46,075 nucleotides of DNA from Streptomyces sp. SID10853 (GCF_010548145.1 NZ_JAAGLN010000030.1:1-46075), one strand, 5' to 3'. Counted from the stretch's first letter, positions 14,878 through 23,313 are shown. Numbers and translations are program-made. Notes: a model not told the origin generated them from the letters alone.

Positions 14878-15813
14878 ATGACGCAGACATTCGCGCATGC
14901 CGCCACGACTGAGTCGGCACCTGCTGAGTCGGTATCTGCTGAGTCGGCACTGACGGCACTTACCGCTCCCGCACCGGCTCCGCCGGAGGTGGGCGATCTC
15001 CCCTGGATCGAAGACGCGGGGAAGGTCGCACCGAAGGACGCACGAGCACTTTCCAAAATCTTCTTCGACCAGCTCCAGGTTCTCGAAGAGGGCACGCACG
15101 AATATCAGTACGCCCGCAATACCCTTATCGAGATGAACCTCTCGCTGGTGAGGTTCGCGGCCAGCCGGTTCCGTCACCGCGGCAGCGGCGAGATGGAGGA
15201 CATCAACCAGGTCGGCACCATCGGCCTCATCAAGGCCATCGACCGGTTCGACCTGTCGCGCGAGGTCGAGTTCACCACCTTCGCCGTTCCTTACATCGTC
15301 GGCGAGATCAAGCGCTTCTTCCGTGACACCAGCTGGGCCGTGCATGTCCCGCGCCGGCTCCAGGAGTTGCGGGTCGAGATCGCCAAGGGGAAGGAACACC
15401 TGGCGGTCCTGCTCGACCGCGACCCGACCGTCGCCGAGCTGGCCGAGCACCTCCAGCTCACCGAGGACGAGATCGTCGAGGGCATCGTCGCGAGCAACGG
15501 CTACACCGCCGGCTCCCTGGACATGCCCAACGAGTCGACCGGCGACGGCCAGGCCACCAAGAGCGGCCGCACCTTCGCCGACGTCCTGGGCGAGGCCGAC
15601 CCCGCCATGGAGACGGTCGAGGACCTGCACGCCCTGGCACCGCTGCTGAGCAAGCTGGACAACCGCGAACGCCGCATCGTGGAGATGCGCTTCGGCGAGG
15701 AGCTGACCCAGTCGCAGATCGGCGAGAAGCTGGGCATCTCCCAGATGCACGTCTCGCGTCTCCTGTCGCGCATCCTCAAGAGCCTCCGCAGCGGGATGCT
15801 CGTCGAGGAGTAA
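14878..15813 (+). CDS. SigB/SigF/SigG-family alternative sigma factor
   Basis: This 311-residue group 3 sigma factor is of the stress/sporulation class (SigB, SigF, SigG and relatives in Streptomyces). Region 2 is NTLIEMNLSLVRFAASRFRHRG, then MEDINQVGTIGLIKAIDRFDLSREVEFTTFAVPYIVGEIKRFFRD. Region 3 begins WAVHVPRRLQELRVEI. Region 4 is RERRIVEMRFGEELTQSQIGEKLGISQMHVSRLLSRILKSLR. The first 40 residues are Ala/Ser/Glu/Pro-rich, with a repeated AESAPAESVSAESA pattern. The ATG at 14878 has GGGGAGG nine bases upstream. These sigmas are normally held by an RsbW-like anti-sigma, and the divergent HATPase gene is the obvious candidate. A perfect terminator hairpin follows. Confidence 0.9.
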   Translation: MTQTFAHAATTESAPAESVSAESALTALTAPAPAPPEVGDLPWIEDAGKVAPKDARALSKIFFDQLQVLEEGTHEYQYARNTLIEMNLSLVRFAASRFRHRGSGEMEDINQVGTIGLIKAIDRFDLSREVEFTTFAVPYIVGEIKRFFRDTSWAVHVPRRLQELRVEIAKGKEHLAVLLDRDPTVAELAEHLQLTEDEIVEGIVASNGYTAGSLDMPNESTGDGQATKSGRTFADVLGEADPAMETVEDLHALAPLLSKLDNRERRIVEMRFGEELTQSQIGEKLGISQMHVSRLLSRILKSLRSGMLVEE

Positions 15814-15841
15814 CGCACCTCCGGCGCCCCGCACAGCGATA

Positions 15842-15889
15842 CGTGGCCCCGTCCGACACCACAAACCCCGGGTGTCGGACGGGGCCACG
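15842..15889. terminator. 19-bp perfect hairpin terminator after the sigma gene
   Basis: Arms 15842-15860 and 15871-15889 are perfect 19-base reverse complements with a ten-base loop. It starts 29 bases after the sigma stop codon. No U-tract follows. Confidence 0.82.
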
Positions 15890-16030
15890 CGCAGGTCCGG
15901 GCCACCCACCGCGACGGATGAGACGCCCCCACTTACGGGAGGCATCGGAGGATGAGGCAACTCATCTCGCCTCACCGAGCAGACCGTACCCGGCCGTCCG
16001 CCGGGCTCGGATATGCTGGGCCGCCGGAAG

Positions 16031-16047
16031 AGTGCTCTCTATGCACT
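16031..16047. promoter_or_regulatory. AGTGC-N7-GCACT dyad before the FadR-type gene
   Basis: AGTGC (16031-16035) and GCACT (16043-16047) form an inverted repeat 47 bases before the regulator start. The half-sites match those of the AGTGCACT boxes at 16917, 16988 and 23191. This is an inferred autoregulatory site. Confidence 0.4.
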
Positions 16048-16093
16048 ACGGCGTTGCCACGGCGACGGTTCCCAGACAGGACAGATCTCGTCC

Positions 16094-16837
16094 ATGACAA
16101 GCGACGCGAAGAGTGACGCCGCACCTGCCGGACGGGGGAGTCAGCGACTCGCCGAGACCGTGGCGGGGCTGATCGAGAAGGACATCGTCAAGGAGGGCTG
16201 GCGTACCGGCTCGGTCCTCGGTTCCGAGCGGGAGCTGATCGAGCGCTACGGCGTGAGCCGCGCCGTGTTCCGCGAAGCCGTACGGCTCATCGAGCATCAC
16301 CAGATGGCGCGCATGCGGCGTGGTCCTGGCGGTGGCCTCGTCGTCACCGAACCGGATCCGGGCATCGTCCGCGATGCCGCGCGGGTCTATCTCCGGCACG
16401 CGGCCGTCAGCCGGCGCCAGCTCTTCGAGGCGCGGATGGCCCTCGAACTCGCAGGCGTCACCACCGCGATCGAGAAGCTGACGGAGTCGGGGATCGACCG
16501 CCTCACGGACGCGCTCGACACCGAGCAGGAGCTGATCGAGCAGGGTGTGACGCTCGGGCACGCGCGGAATCTCCACCGTGTGATCGCCGAGCTGGCCGGC
16601 AATCCGGCGATCACTCTCTTCGTCGAGGTGCTGGCCCAGCTCGACCAGGACATGGTGCAGGACGAATGGGAGTCCGGCGATCAGCCCGCCGAGGAGAACC
16701 GCGGCGCCGCGGCCGAGTCCCACCAGGCACACCGGGCGATGGTCGCGGCGATCGTGGCCGGCGACGCCCCGCTCGCGCAGCACCGGATGCGACGGCACCT
16801 GCAAGCCGTGGCCGAGCTGCTGAAGAACGAGTCGTAA
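16094..16837 (+). CDS. GntR-family regulator, FadR subfamily (FCD domain)
   Basis: This 247-residue regulator starts with a GntR winged HTH: QRLAETVAGLIEKDIVKEGWRTGSVLGSERELIERYGVSRAVFREAVRLIEHHQMARMRRGPGGGLVV. The FCD ligand domain follows (about 85-240) and includes FEARMALELAG, NLHRVIAELAGNPAITLFVEVL and HRAMVAAIVAGDAPLAQHRMRRHL; its Asp/His positions commonly bind a metal and an acid ligand. It resembles regulators of acyl-CoA or small-acid catabolism. The ATG at 16094 has a weak GGACAG; the frame is open to 16013. It lies directly upstream of the cyclase/CoA-ligase operon on the same strand. The recurring AGTGCACT boxes around this locus are its probable binding sites. Confidence 0.87.
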   Translation: MTSDAKSDAAPAGRGSQRLAETVAGLIEKDIVKEGWRTGSVLGSERELIERYGVSRAVFREAVRLIEHHQMARMRRGPGGGLVVTEPDPGIVRDAARVYLRHAAVSRRQLFEARMALELAGVTTAIEKLTESGIDRLTDALDTEQELIEQGVTLGHARNLHRVIAELAGNPAITLFVEVLAQLDQDMVQDEWESGDQPAEENRGAAAESHQAHRAMVAAIVAGDAPLAQHRMRRHLQAVAELLKNES

Positions 16838-16848
16838 GCACAGAGCAC

Positions 16849-16912
16849 AGCCAGCCGGCCCGCAGCCCGCCAGTCAGCCCGCCAAGCCAGCCCGCCAGCC
16901 AGCCAGCCAGCC
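16849..16912. repeat. CAGCC/CCAG-rich simple repeat after the regulator stop
   Basis: A run of CAGCC, CCCGC and CCAG units begins 11 bases after the regulator stop codon and ends with four CCAG copies. It reads as low-complexity slippage sequence rather than a gene or hairpin. Confidence 0.6.
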
Positions 16913-16929
16913 AAAAAGTGCACTCTTTG
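16913..16929. promoter_or_regulatory. AGTGCACT operator box 1, cyclase operon
   Basis: AAAAAGTGCACTCTTTG is centred on the perfect palindrome AGTGCACT (16917-16924) with A-rich and T-rich flanks. It lies about 160 bases before the cyclase start. It is almost the same as the box at 23189 (AAAGTGTACTCTTTT). Confidence 0.6.
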
Positions 16930-16973
16930 CCGCTGGCCCCAGGGTGACGTCCGAACTACTGCTGCGCCAGACC

Positions 16974-17003
16974 TTGCCATCAGGCAATGAGTGCACTCAA
17001 ATA
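16974..17003 (+). promoter_or_regulatory. Cyclase-operon promoter with palindromic operator
   Basis: TGAGTGCACTCA (16988-16999) is a perfect 12-base palindrome. It lies between TTGCCA (16974-16979) and CAAATA (16998-17003), which form a minus-35/minus-10 pair with an 18-base spacer. A protein bound here would block RNA polymerase, so the FadR-type regulator is inferred to repress this promoter. Confidence 0.6.
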
Positions 17004-17086
17004 TTGCTGAGCAGGCTGAGCAGTACGAGATCCACCGAGCACGGTTCGTGCCGTGGTCTCCAGCGACTCGCGAAAGGGACGTTCCC

Positions 17087-18001
17087 ATGAACTCGCAGAC
17101 CCGGCCGCACCACAGCACAGACGACGGCGCGGACCCCAGCACGGACCGCGGCGCAGACGACCTTCTCCGCAATCTCAACATCCCCGCCTGGGGCGCTGTG
17201 TACGACCTGTCATCGGGCTGGTGGCGCCACATGCCCACCTTTGACGGCTACCCGCGTTTCGAGATCCTCACCTACAGCTCGCCGCACGGCCAGCGAACGT
17301 CTCAGCGCTTCCCCTTCGACAACCCCGATGAGAACCAGGTCCAGTTCGGCTACGTGTCCGAGCTGATGTCGGGAAGTCTGCACACCGGGACCCATATCGA
17401 CGCGCTCTGCCATATCACCTGCGGTGAGAACGACGAATGGCACGGCGGTGTGTCGGCGAACGACGCGCTGGGCGACTACGGCGCCGAGAGCGGGGACGCG
17501 TCGGAGCTGGCTCCCATCATCGGAAGGGGCATCCTGCTCGACGTCCCCGGAGCCCTCGGCTTCGACGTCCTGCCGCCGCACTTCGCGATCGGCGAGCAGC
17601 ATCTGCGGCAGGCGGCGGAAGCGGCCGAAGTGACGGTCCAGGAAGGCGACATCGTCCTGGTGCGGACCGGCCAGATGAAGTTCTGGCCCGACATCGACCT
17701 GATCCGCAAGCACAGCAACGGCAGTGGCGTGGCGCTGGACGGGGCGCAGTGGCTCGTGTCGCAGGGCGCCCGCTATGTGGGCGCGGACACCATGTCCTTC
17801 GAGGTACGGCCGTCGACGGTGCCGGGGAATCAGCTCCCGGTGCACCTGTACCTGCTCCAGGAGCAGGGCATCCACATCATGGAGTGGGTCAACTGCGAGG
17901 GTCTGGCGGCCGGTTCGGTCTCCAGTTTCCTCTTCGTGGGCCTGCCGCTGACCATCCGCGGCGGCACCGGGTCACCGCTCCGGCCGATCGCCGTGGCGTG
18001 A
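17087..18001 (+). CDS. Cyclase-family metal-dependent hydrolase (kynurenine formamidase-like)
   Basis: This 304-residue protein belongs to the cyclase superfamily (Pfam Cyclase), which uses a divalent metal to hydrolyse amides, isatin, lactones or similar bonds. The signature is SGSLHTGTHIDALCHI at about 100-115, with metal-binding His and Asp residues. Other family segments are AWGAVYDLSSGWWRHMPTFDG, GDIVLVRTGQMKFW, GARYVGADTMSFEV and HLYLLQEQGIHIMEW. The first 30 residues are polar and not conserved. The ATG at 17087 has AAAGGGA seven bases upstream. It is the first gene of a unit with the CoA ligase 22 bases downstream, so it probably opens a ring or cleaves a conjugate to release the acid that is then activated. 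The substrate is unknown. Confidence 0.83.
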   Translation: MNSQTRPHHSTDDGADPSTDRGADDLLRNLNIPAWGAVYDLSSGWWRHMPTFDGYPRFEILTYSSPHGQRTSQRFPFDNPDENQVQFGYVSELMSGSLHTGTHIDALCHITCGENDEWHGGVSANDALGDYGAESGDASELAPIIGRGILLDVPGALGFDVLPPHFAIGEQHLRQAAEAAEVTVQEGDIVLVRTGQMKFWPDIDLIRKHSNGSGVALDGAQWLVSQGARYVGADTMSFEVRPSTVPGNQLPVHLYLLQEQGIHIMEWVNCEGLAAGSVSSFLFVGLPLTIRGGTGSPLRPIAVA

Positions 18002-18023
18002 CCGGGCGGGGAGGAGCGTCGAC

Positions 18024-19613
18024 ATGCACGGCATGGTCTTCTCCGAGCTGACCCCGGTGGCGTTCGCCGCGCGCGCCGCCAAGGTGTTCGCCGACCGCCT
18101 CGCGGTCGTCGACGGCGACCTGCGGTACTCCTATGCCGAGCTCTGGCAACGGGCCCGGGCGCTGGCCGGCCTGCTGGCCGGGCACGGGGTGCGGCCGGGT
18201 GACCGGGTCGCGGTGCTGGCACCCAACACCCACGTCCTGCTGGAGGCGCACTACGGAGTGCCGCTGGCCGGCGGTGTCCTCGTGGCGCTCAACACCAGGC
18301 TGGCGCCCGCCGAGATCGCCTACATCCTCGACCACAGCGCTGCCGGGCTGGTGATCGTCGATGACGTGTGCCGCGACCTGCTGACCGAGGCACTGAAGCT
18401 CAGCGCGACCCGTCCTGTGGTGGTCGGCTCAGGTCAGCCGCAGGACGAGTACGAGTCCCTGCTGGCCGCCGCCACCCCGCACGAAGTCCCGGTGACCGAC
18501 GAGAGATCCCTGCTGTCGGTCAACTACACCAGCGGGACGACCGGCCGGCCGAAGGGAGTGATGTACCACCACCGCGGGGCGTATCTCCAGGCGCTGGCGA
18601 TGGCGTACCACGCCAAGCTGGACACGTCATCGCGCTATCTGTGGACGCTGCCGATGTTCCACACCAACGGCTGGTGCTTCCCGTGGGCGGTGACCGCGGC
18701 CGGGGCGGTGCACCACTGCCTCCGCAGGGTGAGCCCGCCGGACATCTGGCACGCCATCCGCGGAAGCGGCGTCACCCACTTCTGTGCCGCGCCCACGGTG
18801 CTGGCCATGCTGGCCGACGACCCCGCGGCGGCGGCACCGGTCCCCCACCCGGTCCAGGTGTTCGTCGGGGGCGCGCCGCCCTGGCCCGCGCTGCTCGCCA
18901 GGATGGGCGAGCTGGGCATCGGGATCCGTCATCTCTACGGGCTCACCGAGACGTTCGGACCCGCCGTCGTGTGCGACTGGCAGCCCGAGTGGCAGGATCT
19001 GCCCGCCGAACAGCGCACACCGCTGATGGCGCGGCAGGGCATCGCGAACATCGTCGCCGAACCGCTGCGGGTGGTCGATTCCCATGGGGCCGACGTGCCG
19101 GCCGACGGCGACACGCTCGGCGAGATCCTGCTGCGCGGCAATGACGTGATGCTCGGCTACTACCGCGACGAGGCGGCGACCGCGGCCGCGACGACCGCCG
19201 ACGGCTGGTTCCGCTCGGGCGACCTGGGCGTGCTGCACCCGGACGGCTATGTCGAGCTGCGGGACCGGGCCAAGGACGTCATCATCTCCGGCGGGGAGAA
19301 CATCACCTGCGTCGAGGTGGAGAGCGCGCTCACCCAGCATCCGGCGGTGCTGGAGGCCGCGGTTGTCGGTGCACCGCACCCGAAATGGGGCGAGGTTCCG
19401 ATCGCGTACGTCACGCTCCGGGCCGGTGCGTCGGTCACGGCGGCAGAACTGGGCACCTTCGTACGGGCCAGGATCGCGGGGTTCAAGGCGCCGCGCCAGG
19501 TGGTCTTCCGCGAGCTGCCCAGGACGTCGACCGGAAAGATCCAGAAGAACCTGTTGCGCGAACAGGCCGCGCGCGCCGCGTACTTCGCGGCTGATCAGTC
19601 CCCTTGCCAGTGA
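18024..19613 (+). CDS. Acyl-CoA synthetase (AMP-binding ligase)
   Basis: This 529-residue ligase resembles the medium-chain/aryl acyl-CoA synthetase type. Motifs are VNYTSGTTGRPKGVMYHHRG (about 165-184), TLPMFHTNGWCFPW, HLYGLTETFGPAVVCDWQPEW, DGWFRSGDLGVLHPDGYVELRDRAKDVIISGGENITCVEVE, and RTSTGKIQKNLLR with the catalytic Lys near the C-terminus. The FHTNGW and TETFGP motifs recall acyl-CoA ligases of the FadK/AlkK type. The ATG at 18024 has GGGGAGGAG upstream. It follows the cyclase by 22 bases and precedes the SMP-30-like gene by 24, so all three should be co-transcribed from the promoter at 16974. It probably makes the CoA thioester of the locus substrate. Confidence 0.88.
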   Translation: MHGMVFSELTPVAFAARAAKVFADRLAVVDGDLRYSYAELWQRARALAGLLAGHGVRPGDRVAVLAPNTHVLLEAHYGVPLAGGVLVALNTRLAPAEIAYILDHSAAGLVIVDDVCRDLLTEALKLSATRPVVVGSGQPQDEYESLLAAATPHEVPVTDERSLLSVNYTSGTTGRPKGVMYHHRGAYLQALAMAYHAKLDTSSRYLWTLPMFHTNGWCFPWAVTAAGAVHHCLRRVSPPDIWHAIRGSGVTHFCAAPTVLAMLADDPAAAAPVPHPVQVFVGGAPPWPALLARMGELGIGIRHLYGLTETFGPAVVCDWQPEWQDLPAEQRTPLMARQGIANIVAEPLRVVDSHGADVPADGDTLGEILLRGNDVMLGYYRDEAATAAATTADGWFRSGDLGVLHPDGYVELRDRAKDVIISGGENITCVEVESALTQHPAVLEAAVVGAPHPKWGEVPIAYVTLRAGASVTAAELGTFVRARIAGFKAPRQVVFRELPRTSTGKIQKNLLREQAARAAYFAADQSPCQ

Positions 19614-19637
19614 CCTGCGCCTGAGGAAGGCCGAATC

Positions 19638-20753
19638 ATGACCAAGACCAGGAGATCCTTCGCGCTCGCGGCCGCCTTCGTGGTGGCCCTGGCTGTCGGC
19701 GGCCCGGCGGCCGCCACCGCCGCGATGACGACCGGCGACGGGAGTGCCGCCCCCACCGCCCCGGCCCAAGCCCCGGCCCAGGCCCAGGCCCGGGACGGAG
19801 AGCGCGGCACGCCCCCGCCGCGCATCGTCCGGGCGACCCGGGAGGCCCGGGTGGCACCGCTGGACCCGCCGTCGAGCTGGGGGCACGCGACCGTGCTGGA
19901 GGGGCCCGCCCTCGGACCCGACGGCCGGCTGTACTTCGTCGACTTCACCGCTCCGGCGGGACATCCCAAGATCCTCCGGTACGACCCGCGGACGAAGCAG
20001 GTCACGCCTCTCCACACCGATGCCACCAGCCGCTTCTCCTCACTGCAGTTCAGCCCGGCCGACGGGAAGATCTACGTCACCGACTACGACAACGGGAAGA
20101 TCGACCGCATCGACCCGGACGGCGGCGGCTTCACCACCGTCTTCTCCGGACCCGTGGACGGCCGGGTGCTGGTGCCCGACGACATCGCCTTCAACAAGGC
20201 GGGCGACATGTACATCACCGACTACCACGGCTCGCTGGAGAAGCCGGACGGCCGGGTGGTACGTCTCGACGCCCGCGGCGCCCACCCGGTCGTCCTGCAG
20301 AACGGCCTGTCCGGCCCCAACGGCATCTCGTTCACGCCGGACTTCTCCGCCTTGTGGGTGAGCGAGTACAACCTCGGCCGCGAGGACCACTTCACCCTCG
20401 CGCCCGACGGCAGGAGCATCACCGCAGGCGGTGTGGGGATGTCCGCCGACGTCGGTGGCGGCGGCTTCGACTCCAACTCCGTCGACTCCGCCGGCAATGT
20501 GTACCAGGTGGTGCTCGGCGACGGGAAGATCCTCGTATGGAACCCGGCCGGAGACCTGCTCGCCACGGTCGTCATACCGCAGCGGCCCCAGCCGGAACCC
20601 CTCGTCAGCAACCTGGTGATCAAACCGGGCTCGACCCACGGGTACATCACGGTCGGCGGTGACAACGGCGGCTACCTCTACACGTTCCGCGCCCTCGCGC
20701 CGGGCCTCTCGCAGCCGGCCAACCACCAGGAGCTGTCCGGCCGATCCAGGTGA
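19638..20753 (+). CDS. Secreted SMP-30/gluconolactonase-like beta-propeller protein
   Basis: This 371-residue protein has a signal peptide (TKTRRSFALAAAFVVALAVGGPAAATAA) followed by an Ala/Pro/Gln-rich spacer. Five or six repeated propeller blades follow: ALGPDGRLYFVDFTA, LQFSPADGKIYVTDYDNGKIDRIDPDG, DIAFNKAGDMYITDYHG, GISFTPDFSALWVSEYN and SVDSAGNVYQVVLGDGKILVWNPAGD. SMP-30/gluconolactonase members bind a divalent metal and hydrolyse lactones, so extracellular lactone opening is possible. The ATG at 19638 has GAGGAAGG upstream. It is the third gene of the cyclase/ligase unit, which supports a role in converting an external substrate. The metal ligands could not be placed with confidence, so lactonase activity is inferred. 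Confidence 0.8.
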   Translation: MTKTRRSFALAAAFVVALAVGGPAAATAAMTTGDGSAAPTAPAQAPAQAQARDGERGTPPPRIVRATREARVAPLDPPSSWGHATVLEGPALGPDGRLYFVDFTAPAGHPKILRYDPRTKQVTPLHTDATSRFSSLQFSPADGKIYVTDYDNGKIDRIDPDGGGFTTVFSGPVDGRVLVPDDIAFNKAGDMYITDYHGSLEKPDGRVVRLDARGAHPVVLQNGLSGPNGISFTPDFSALWVSEYNLGREDHFTLAPDGRSITAGGVGMSADVGGGGFDSNSVDSAGNVYQVVLGDGKILVWNPAGDLLATVVIPQRPQPEPLVSNLVIKPGSTHGYITVGGDNGGYLYTFRALAPGLSQPANHQELSGRSR

Positions 20754-20808
20754 GTTGCCCCTGCCCACCGCTGCCGAAACCGGAGAAGTCCTGGATCGAG
20801 CAGCGCCT

Positions 20809-21270
20809 CGACCAGTACGCCCCCTGCTCTCCGAGGCCACTCCCGAGTACGTCGGGGTCTGCAGCGTGGAGACGTTTCTCTTCGATGCCGGCACCCGCCA
20901 TCCCGCCTCCGCGGAGGCGGTCGGGGCCGGATCGCTGTTCGCGCTCGCTCCCGGCCGGGGACTGCCGGCCCATCGTGCGGGCGGCGGAACCCTGCACACC
21001 TGCGCGCAACTGAGGAAGCCCCGGGACTGGTTCGCCGATTTCGGCGCCACCGATGCCGCAGCCCTGACCGCGCGGGTCGTGAGGGAGTTCGACGGCTGGG
21101 CCCCTGAACTGACCGCCCTGCTCACCGACAGCGACACCCCGCCGGTCCTACGGCCCACCGTCACGCTGCCGGCCGGGCACCGCTGGGACCGCCTGCCGGG
21201 GGTGAGCCTGCTCGGCGACGCGGCCCACAGCCTGCTCGCCTTGATGACCGGAGCTGAGCGGGATTCGTGA
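20809..21270 (+). pseudogene. Remnant of a TetX-like FAD-dependent monooxygenase
   Basis: The readable frame (20755-21270) gives RPLLSEATPEYVG, VETFLFDAGTRHP, SLFALAPGRGLPAHR, WDRLPGVSLLGDAAHSLLALMTGAE and then a stop. These match the central and late part of class A flavin monooxygenases, including the second FAD motif GDAAH. The N-terminal GxGxxG dinucleotide fold is missing and the region after GDAAH is deleted or frameshifted. No start codon with a ribosome site is present; the frame runs out of the end of the SMP-30-like gene. It is a decayed gene, possibly an oxygenase once part of this catabolic locus. Confidence 0.75.
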
Positions 21271-21357
21271 CCGGCGCTACGGCGAGGCGCACCCACAGGC
21301 GACCCTTCCCACCATCGCAGGATCAACGGGCATCAACCACGATCTACCGGACAGCGG

Positions 21358-22971
21358 CTAGGGCTTGTCCGCACCCTCGGGCGTGTCCGCACCCTGAGGC
21401 ATGTCCGCGCTCCCGGCCGGGCCGGTGCCCGTGGCTTCGGCCAGGGCGTCGGCGCGCACCCTGCGGCGGTCGGGCTTGTTGTTCGCGGTGAGCGGGATCG
21501 CGTCGAGCAGACGTACTTTCTTGGGGATCTTGTAGCCCGCCAGATCCGCCCGGCAGAAGCCGCGCAGTTCCTCCAGGCCGACCGTCCTGTCCCGGACGGC
21601 GACGATGCCCGCTTCGACACGCTCCCCCCAGTGCCCGTCGGGCAGGCCGTACACCACGACGTCGGCGACGTGCGGGTGACGGAGGATCACTTCCTCCACC
21701 TCCCGCGGGTAGACGTTCTCACCACCGCTGATGATCACCTCTTTGCGGCGGCCGGCGATGAACACCCAGCCGTCCTCCGTCCGTGAGGCGCGGTCACCGA
21801 TGTGCACGCCGTCGGCCCGGAACGTCTCCGCGGTCTCCTCCGGCAGCCCGTAGTACCCGTGGCCTTGCCAGGGGCAGGCGACCACGAGATCGCCGACGAC
21901 ACCCGCGGGGACCTCGCAGCCGTCCTCGCCGAGGATCCGTACGGTCGCGCCGGGAAGCGGCCGGCCCACACCGGTGAACCGGCCGGCCAGCAGGTCCTCG
22001 TGGTCGAATCCCATGACCGAGCCGAACTCGGTGGCGCCGAATCCGGCACGGATCCTGGCGTTCGGGAAGTCGCGCAGCAGGCCCCGTACGAAGTCGTCGG
22101 TCGACGGAGCGGACCCGAAGCGGATCGCGGTGACGTTCTCGCGGCGGGTCGTGGCGAAGGCGGGGTGGGCGCGGAGCGCGCTGAACATCGTGGGCGCGCC
22201 CATGAGACGCCCGGCGCCGCGGTCGATCGCGGCGAGTGCGGAGCCCGCGTCGAACCGCCGCTGGATCCAGACCTCCCCGCCGGCCAGCAGCGGAGCCAGC
22301 AGGTTCGTGCCCAGTGTGATGTGGAAGAACGGCGAGAAGAACAGCTCGATGTCGGCGGGTGTACGCGGGTTGCCGTGTGCGCAGGTGTTCAGCCAGAGCC
22401 ACAGGCTGCGCTGGGTGTGGAGCACGCCCTTCGGTGTTCCGGTCGTGCCGCCGGTGGCGAAGATGATCGCGGGAGCGTCCTCCGCCGGGGGTACGAGGGT
22501 CCCGCCGCGGCCCTGGCTGTGGCTGTGGCTGTGGCTGCCGAGCGGCGCCGTCCGGTCGGCCACGGGCTTGCGCTCGCCCGCCGCGGTCAGCTCGACGACC
22601 CGGCAGCCCGTCTCGTGGGCGAGTGACGCGTGGGCCGGGTCCGCGATCACGACACCGGGGTCGAGCGTGGCGAGGTAGGCGCGCGCTTCAGGACCGGTCA
22701 GGCGGGCGTTGAGCGGGGCGGCCACCAGACCCGCTGCCAGTGCGCCGAGGATGACCACCGTGTGCGGAATCGACGGCTCCATGGCCGTCACGACCCGGTC
22801 GCCGGTCCGCAGCCCGGACCGCAGCAGCCCCACGGCGACGGCGTCCATCGCATCGGCCAGCTCGGCGAAGGTCAGTTCGCCCGAGTCGTCCCGCAGGGCT
22901 CGTCGATGAGCCCCGTGCGGTCCTGAGCCGATCGCGCGCAGCCAGTTCGGCAGTGTCAGTTCGTGACCCAC
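21358..22971 (-). CDS. Acyl-CoA synthetase (AMP-binding ligase), second copy type
   Basis: This 537-residue ligase carries IIFATGGTTGTPKGVLH (about 167-183), FFSPFFHITLGTNLLAPLLAGG, AGFGATEFGSVMGFDHED, DGWVFIAGRRKEVIISGGENVYPREVEEVI and IPLTANNKPDRRRVR. Two oddities are visible: the P-loop has ATGGTTG where TSGTTG is usual, and the C-terminal motif has NNK where TGK is usual, though the Lys is kept. A short SHSHSHS run lies near residue 150. The GTG at 22971 has AGGGAG about seven bases upstream. It is divergent from the dehydrogenase operon and shares its upstream region, where GAGTACT at 23050 resembles the locus operator. It likely activates an intermediate or a related acid. Confidence 0.87.
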   Translation of the reverse strand: MGHELTLPNWLRAIGSGPHGAHRRALRDDSGELTFAELADAMDAVAVGLLRSGLRTGDRVVTAMEPSIPHTVVILGALAAGLVAAPLNARLTGPEARAYLATLDPGVVIADPAHASLAHETGCRVVELTAAGERKPVADRTAPLGSHSHSHSQGRGGTLVPPAEDAPAIIFATGGTTGTPKGVLHTQRSLWLWLNTCAHGNPRTPADIELFFSPFFHITLGTNLLAPLLAGGEVWIQRRFDAGSALAAIDRGAGRLMGAPTMFSALRAHPAFATTRRENVTAIRFGSAPSTDDFVRGLLRDFPNARIRAGFGATEFGSVMGFDHEDLLAGRFTGVGRPLPGATVRILGEDGCEVPAGVVGDLVVACPWQGHGYYGLPEETAETFRADGVHIGDRASRTEDGWVFIAGRRKEVIISGGENVYPREVEEVILRHPHVADVVVYGLPDGHWGERVEAGIVAVRDRTVGLEELRGFCRADLAGYKIPKKVRLLDAIPLTANNKPDRRRVRADALAEATGTGPAGSADMPQGADTPEGADKP

Positions 22972-23313
22972 GAAGGTGCTCCCTTGGTCGTCAGCCGGGC
23001 GCAGTCAGCGCGAGGAGTTCGCTGCAGACTATCGGCCGGAACGCCAATTGAGTACTACCTTCTCGCTTTTGATTGATCAGCACCCACCGAGGATCCCGAC
23101 CCAGGAACTCCCCCATCCCCCTGTTCTCCTCCAGCTCCTCCCCGAGCCCCCTCCCCAGGGATGCGAGACCCCTTGTCGGCGACTCAATAAAGTGTACTCT
23201 TTTAGCCAGAGCGCCTCACTCCTCCGATGGGAGCGACCGACGTGACACCGCTGGACGCGCTCGCTCCGCACGGTGTCGCGGATGGCGCACGACCGCACCA
23301 CGGGGAGGGACTG
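22972..23313. other. Divergent regulatory gap between ligase and dehydrogenase operon
   Basis: This 342-base region has no convincing gene. It holds a pyrimidine-rich stretch (23098-23160), the AGTGTACT box at 23191 and a weaker TTGAGTACT at 23049-23057 facing the minus-strand ligase. Short frames in it (for example 22976-23245) show no family resemblance. Confidence 0.6.
23173..23205 (+). promoter_or_regulatory. AGTGTACT operator box and promoter, dehydrogenase operon
   Basis: AAAGTGTACTCTTTT at 23189-23203 differs by one base in its core from the 16917 box (AGTGTACT against AGTGCACT) and shares the same flanks. TTGTCG at 23173-23178 is a possible minus-35; TACTCT at 23195, 16 bases on, is a possible minus-10 inside the box. 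Inferred site for the FadR-type regulator. Confidence 0.55.

Noticed and set aside
14590..15975. Minus-strand open frame of 461 codons opposite the sigma factor
   Set aside because: It is antisense to a clear sigma gene and reads through a terminator hairpin; no domain visible.
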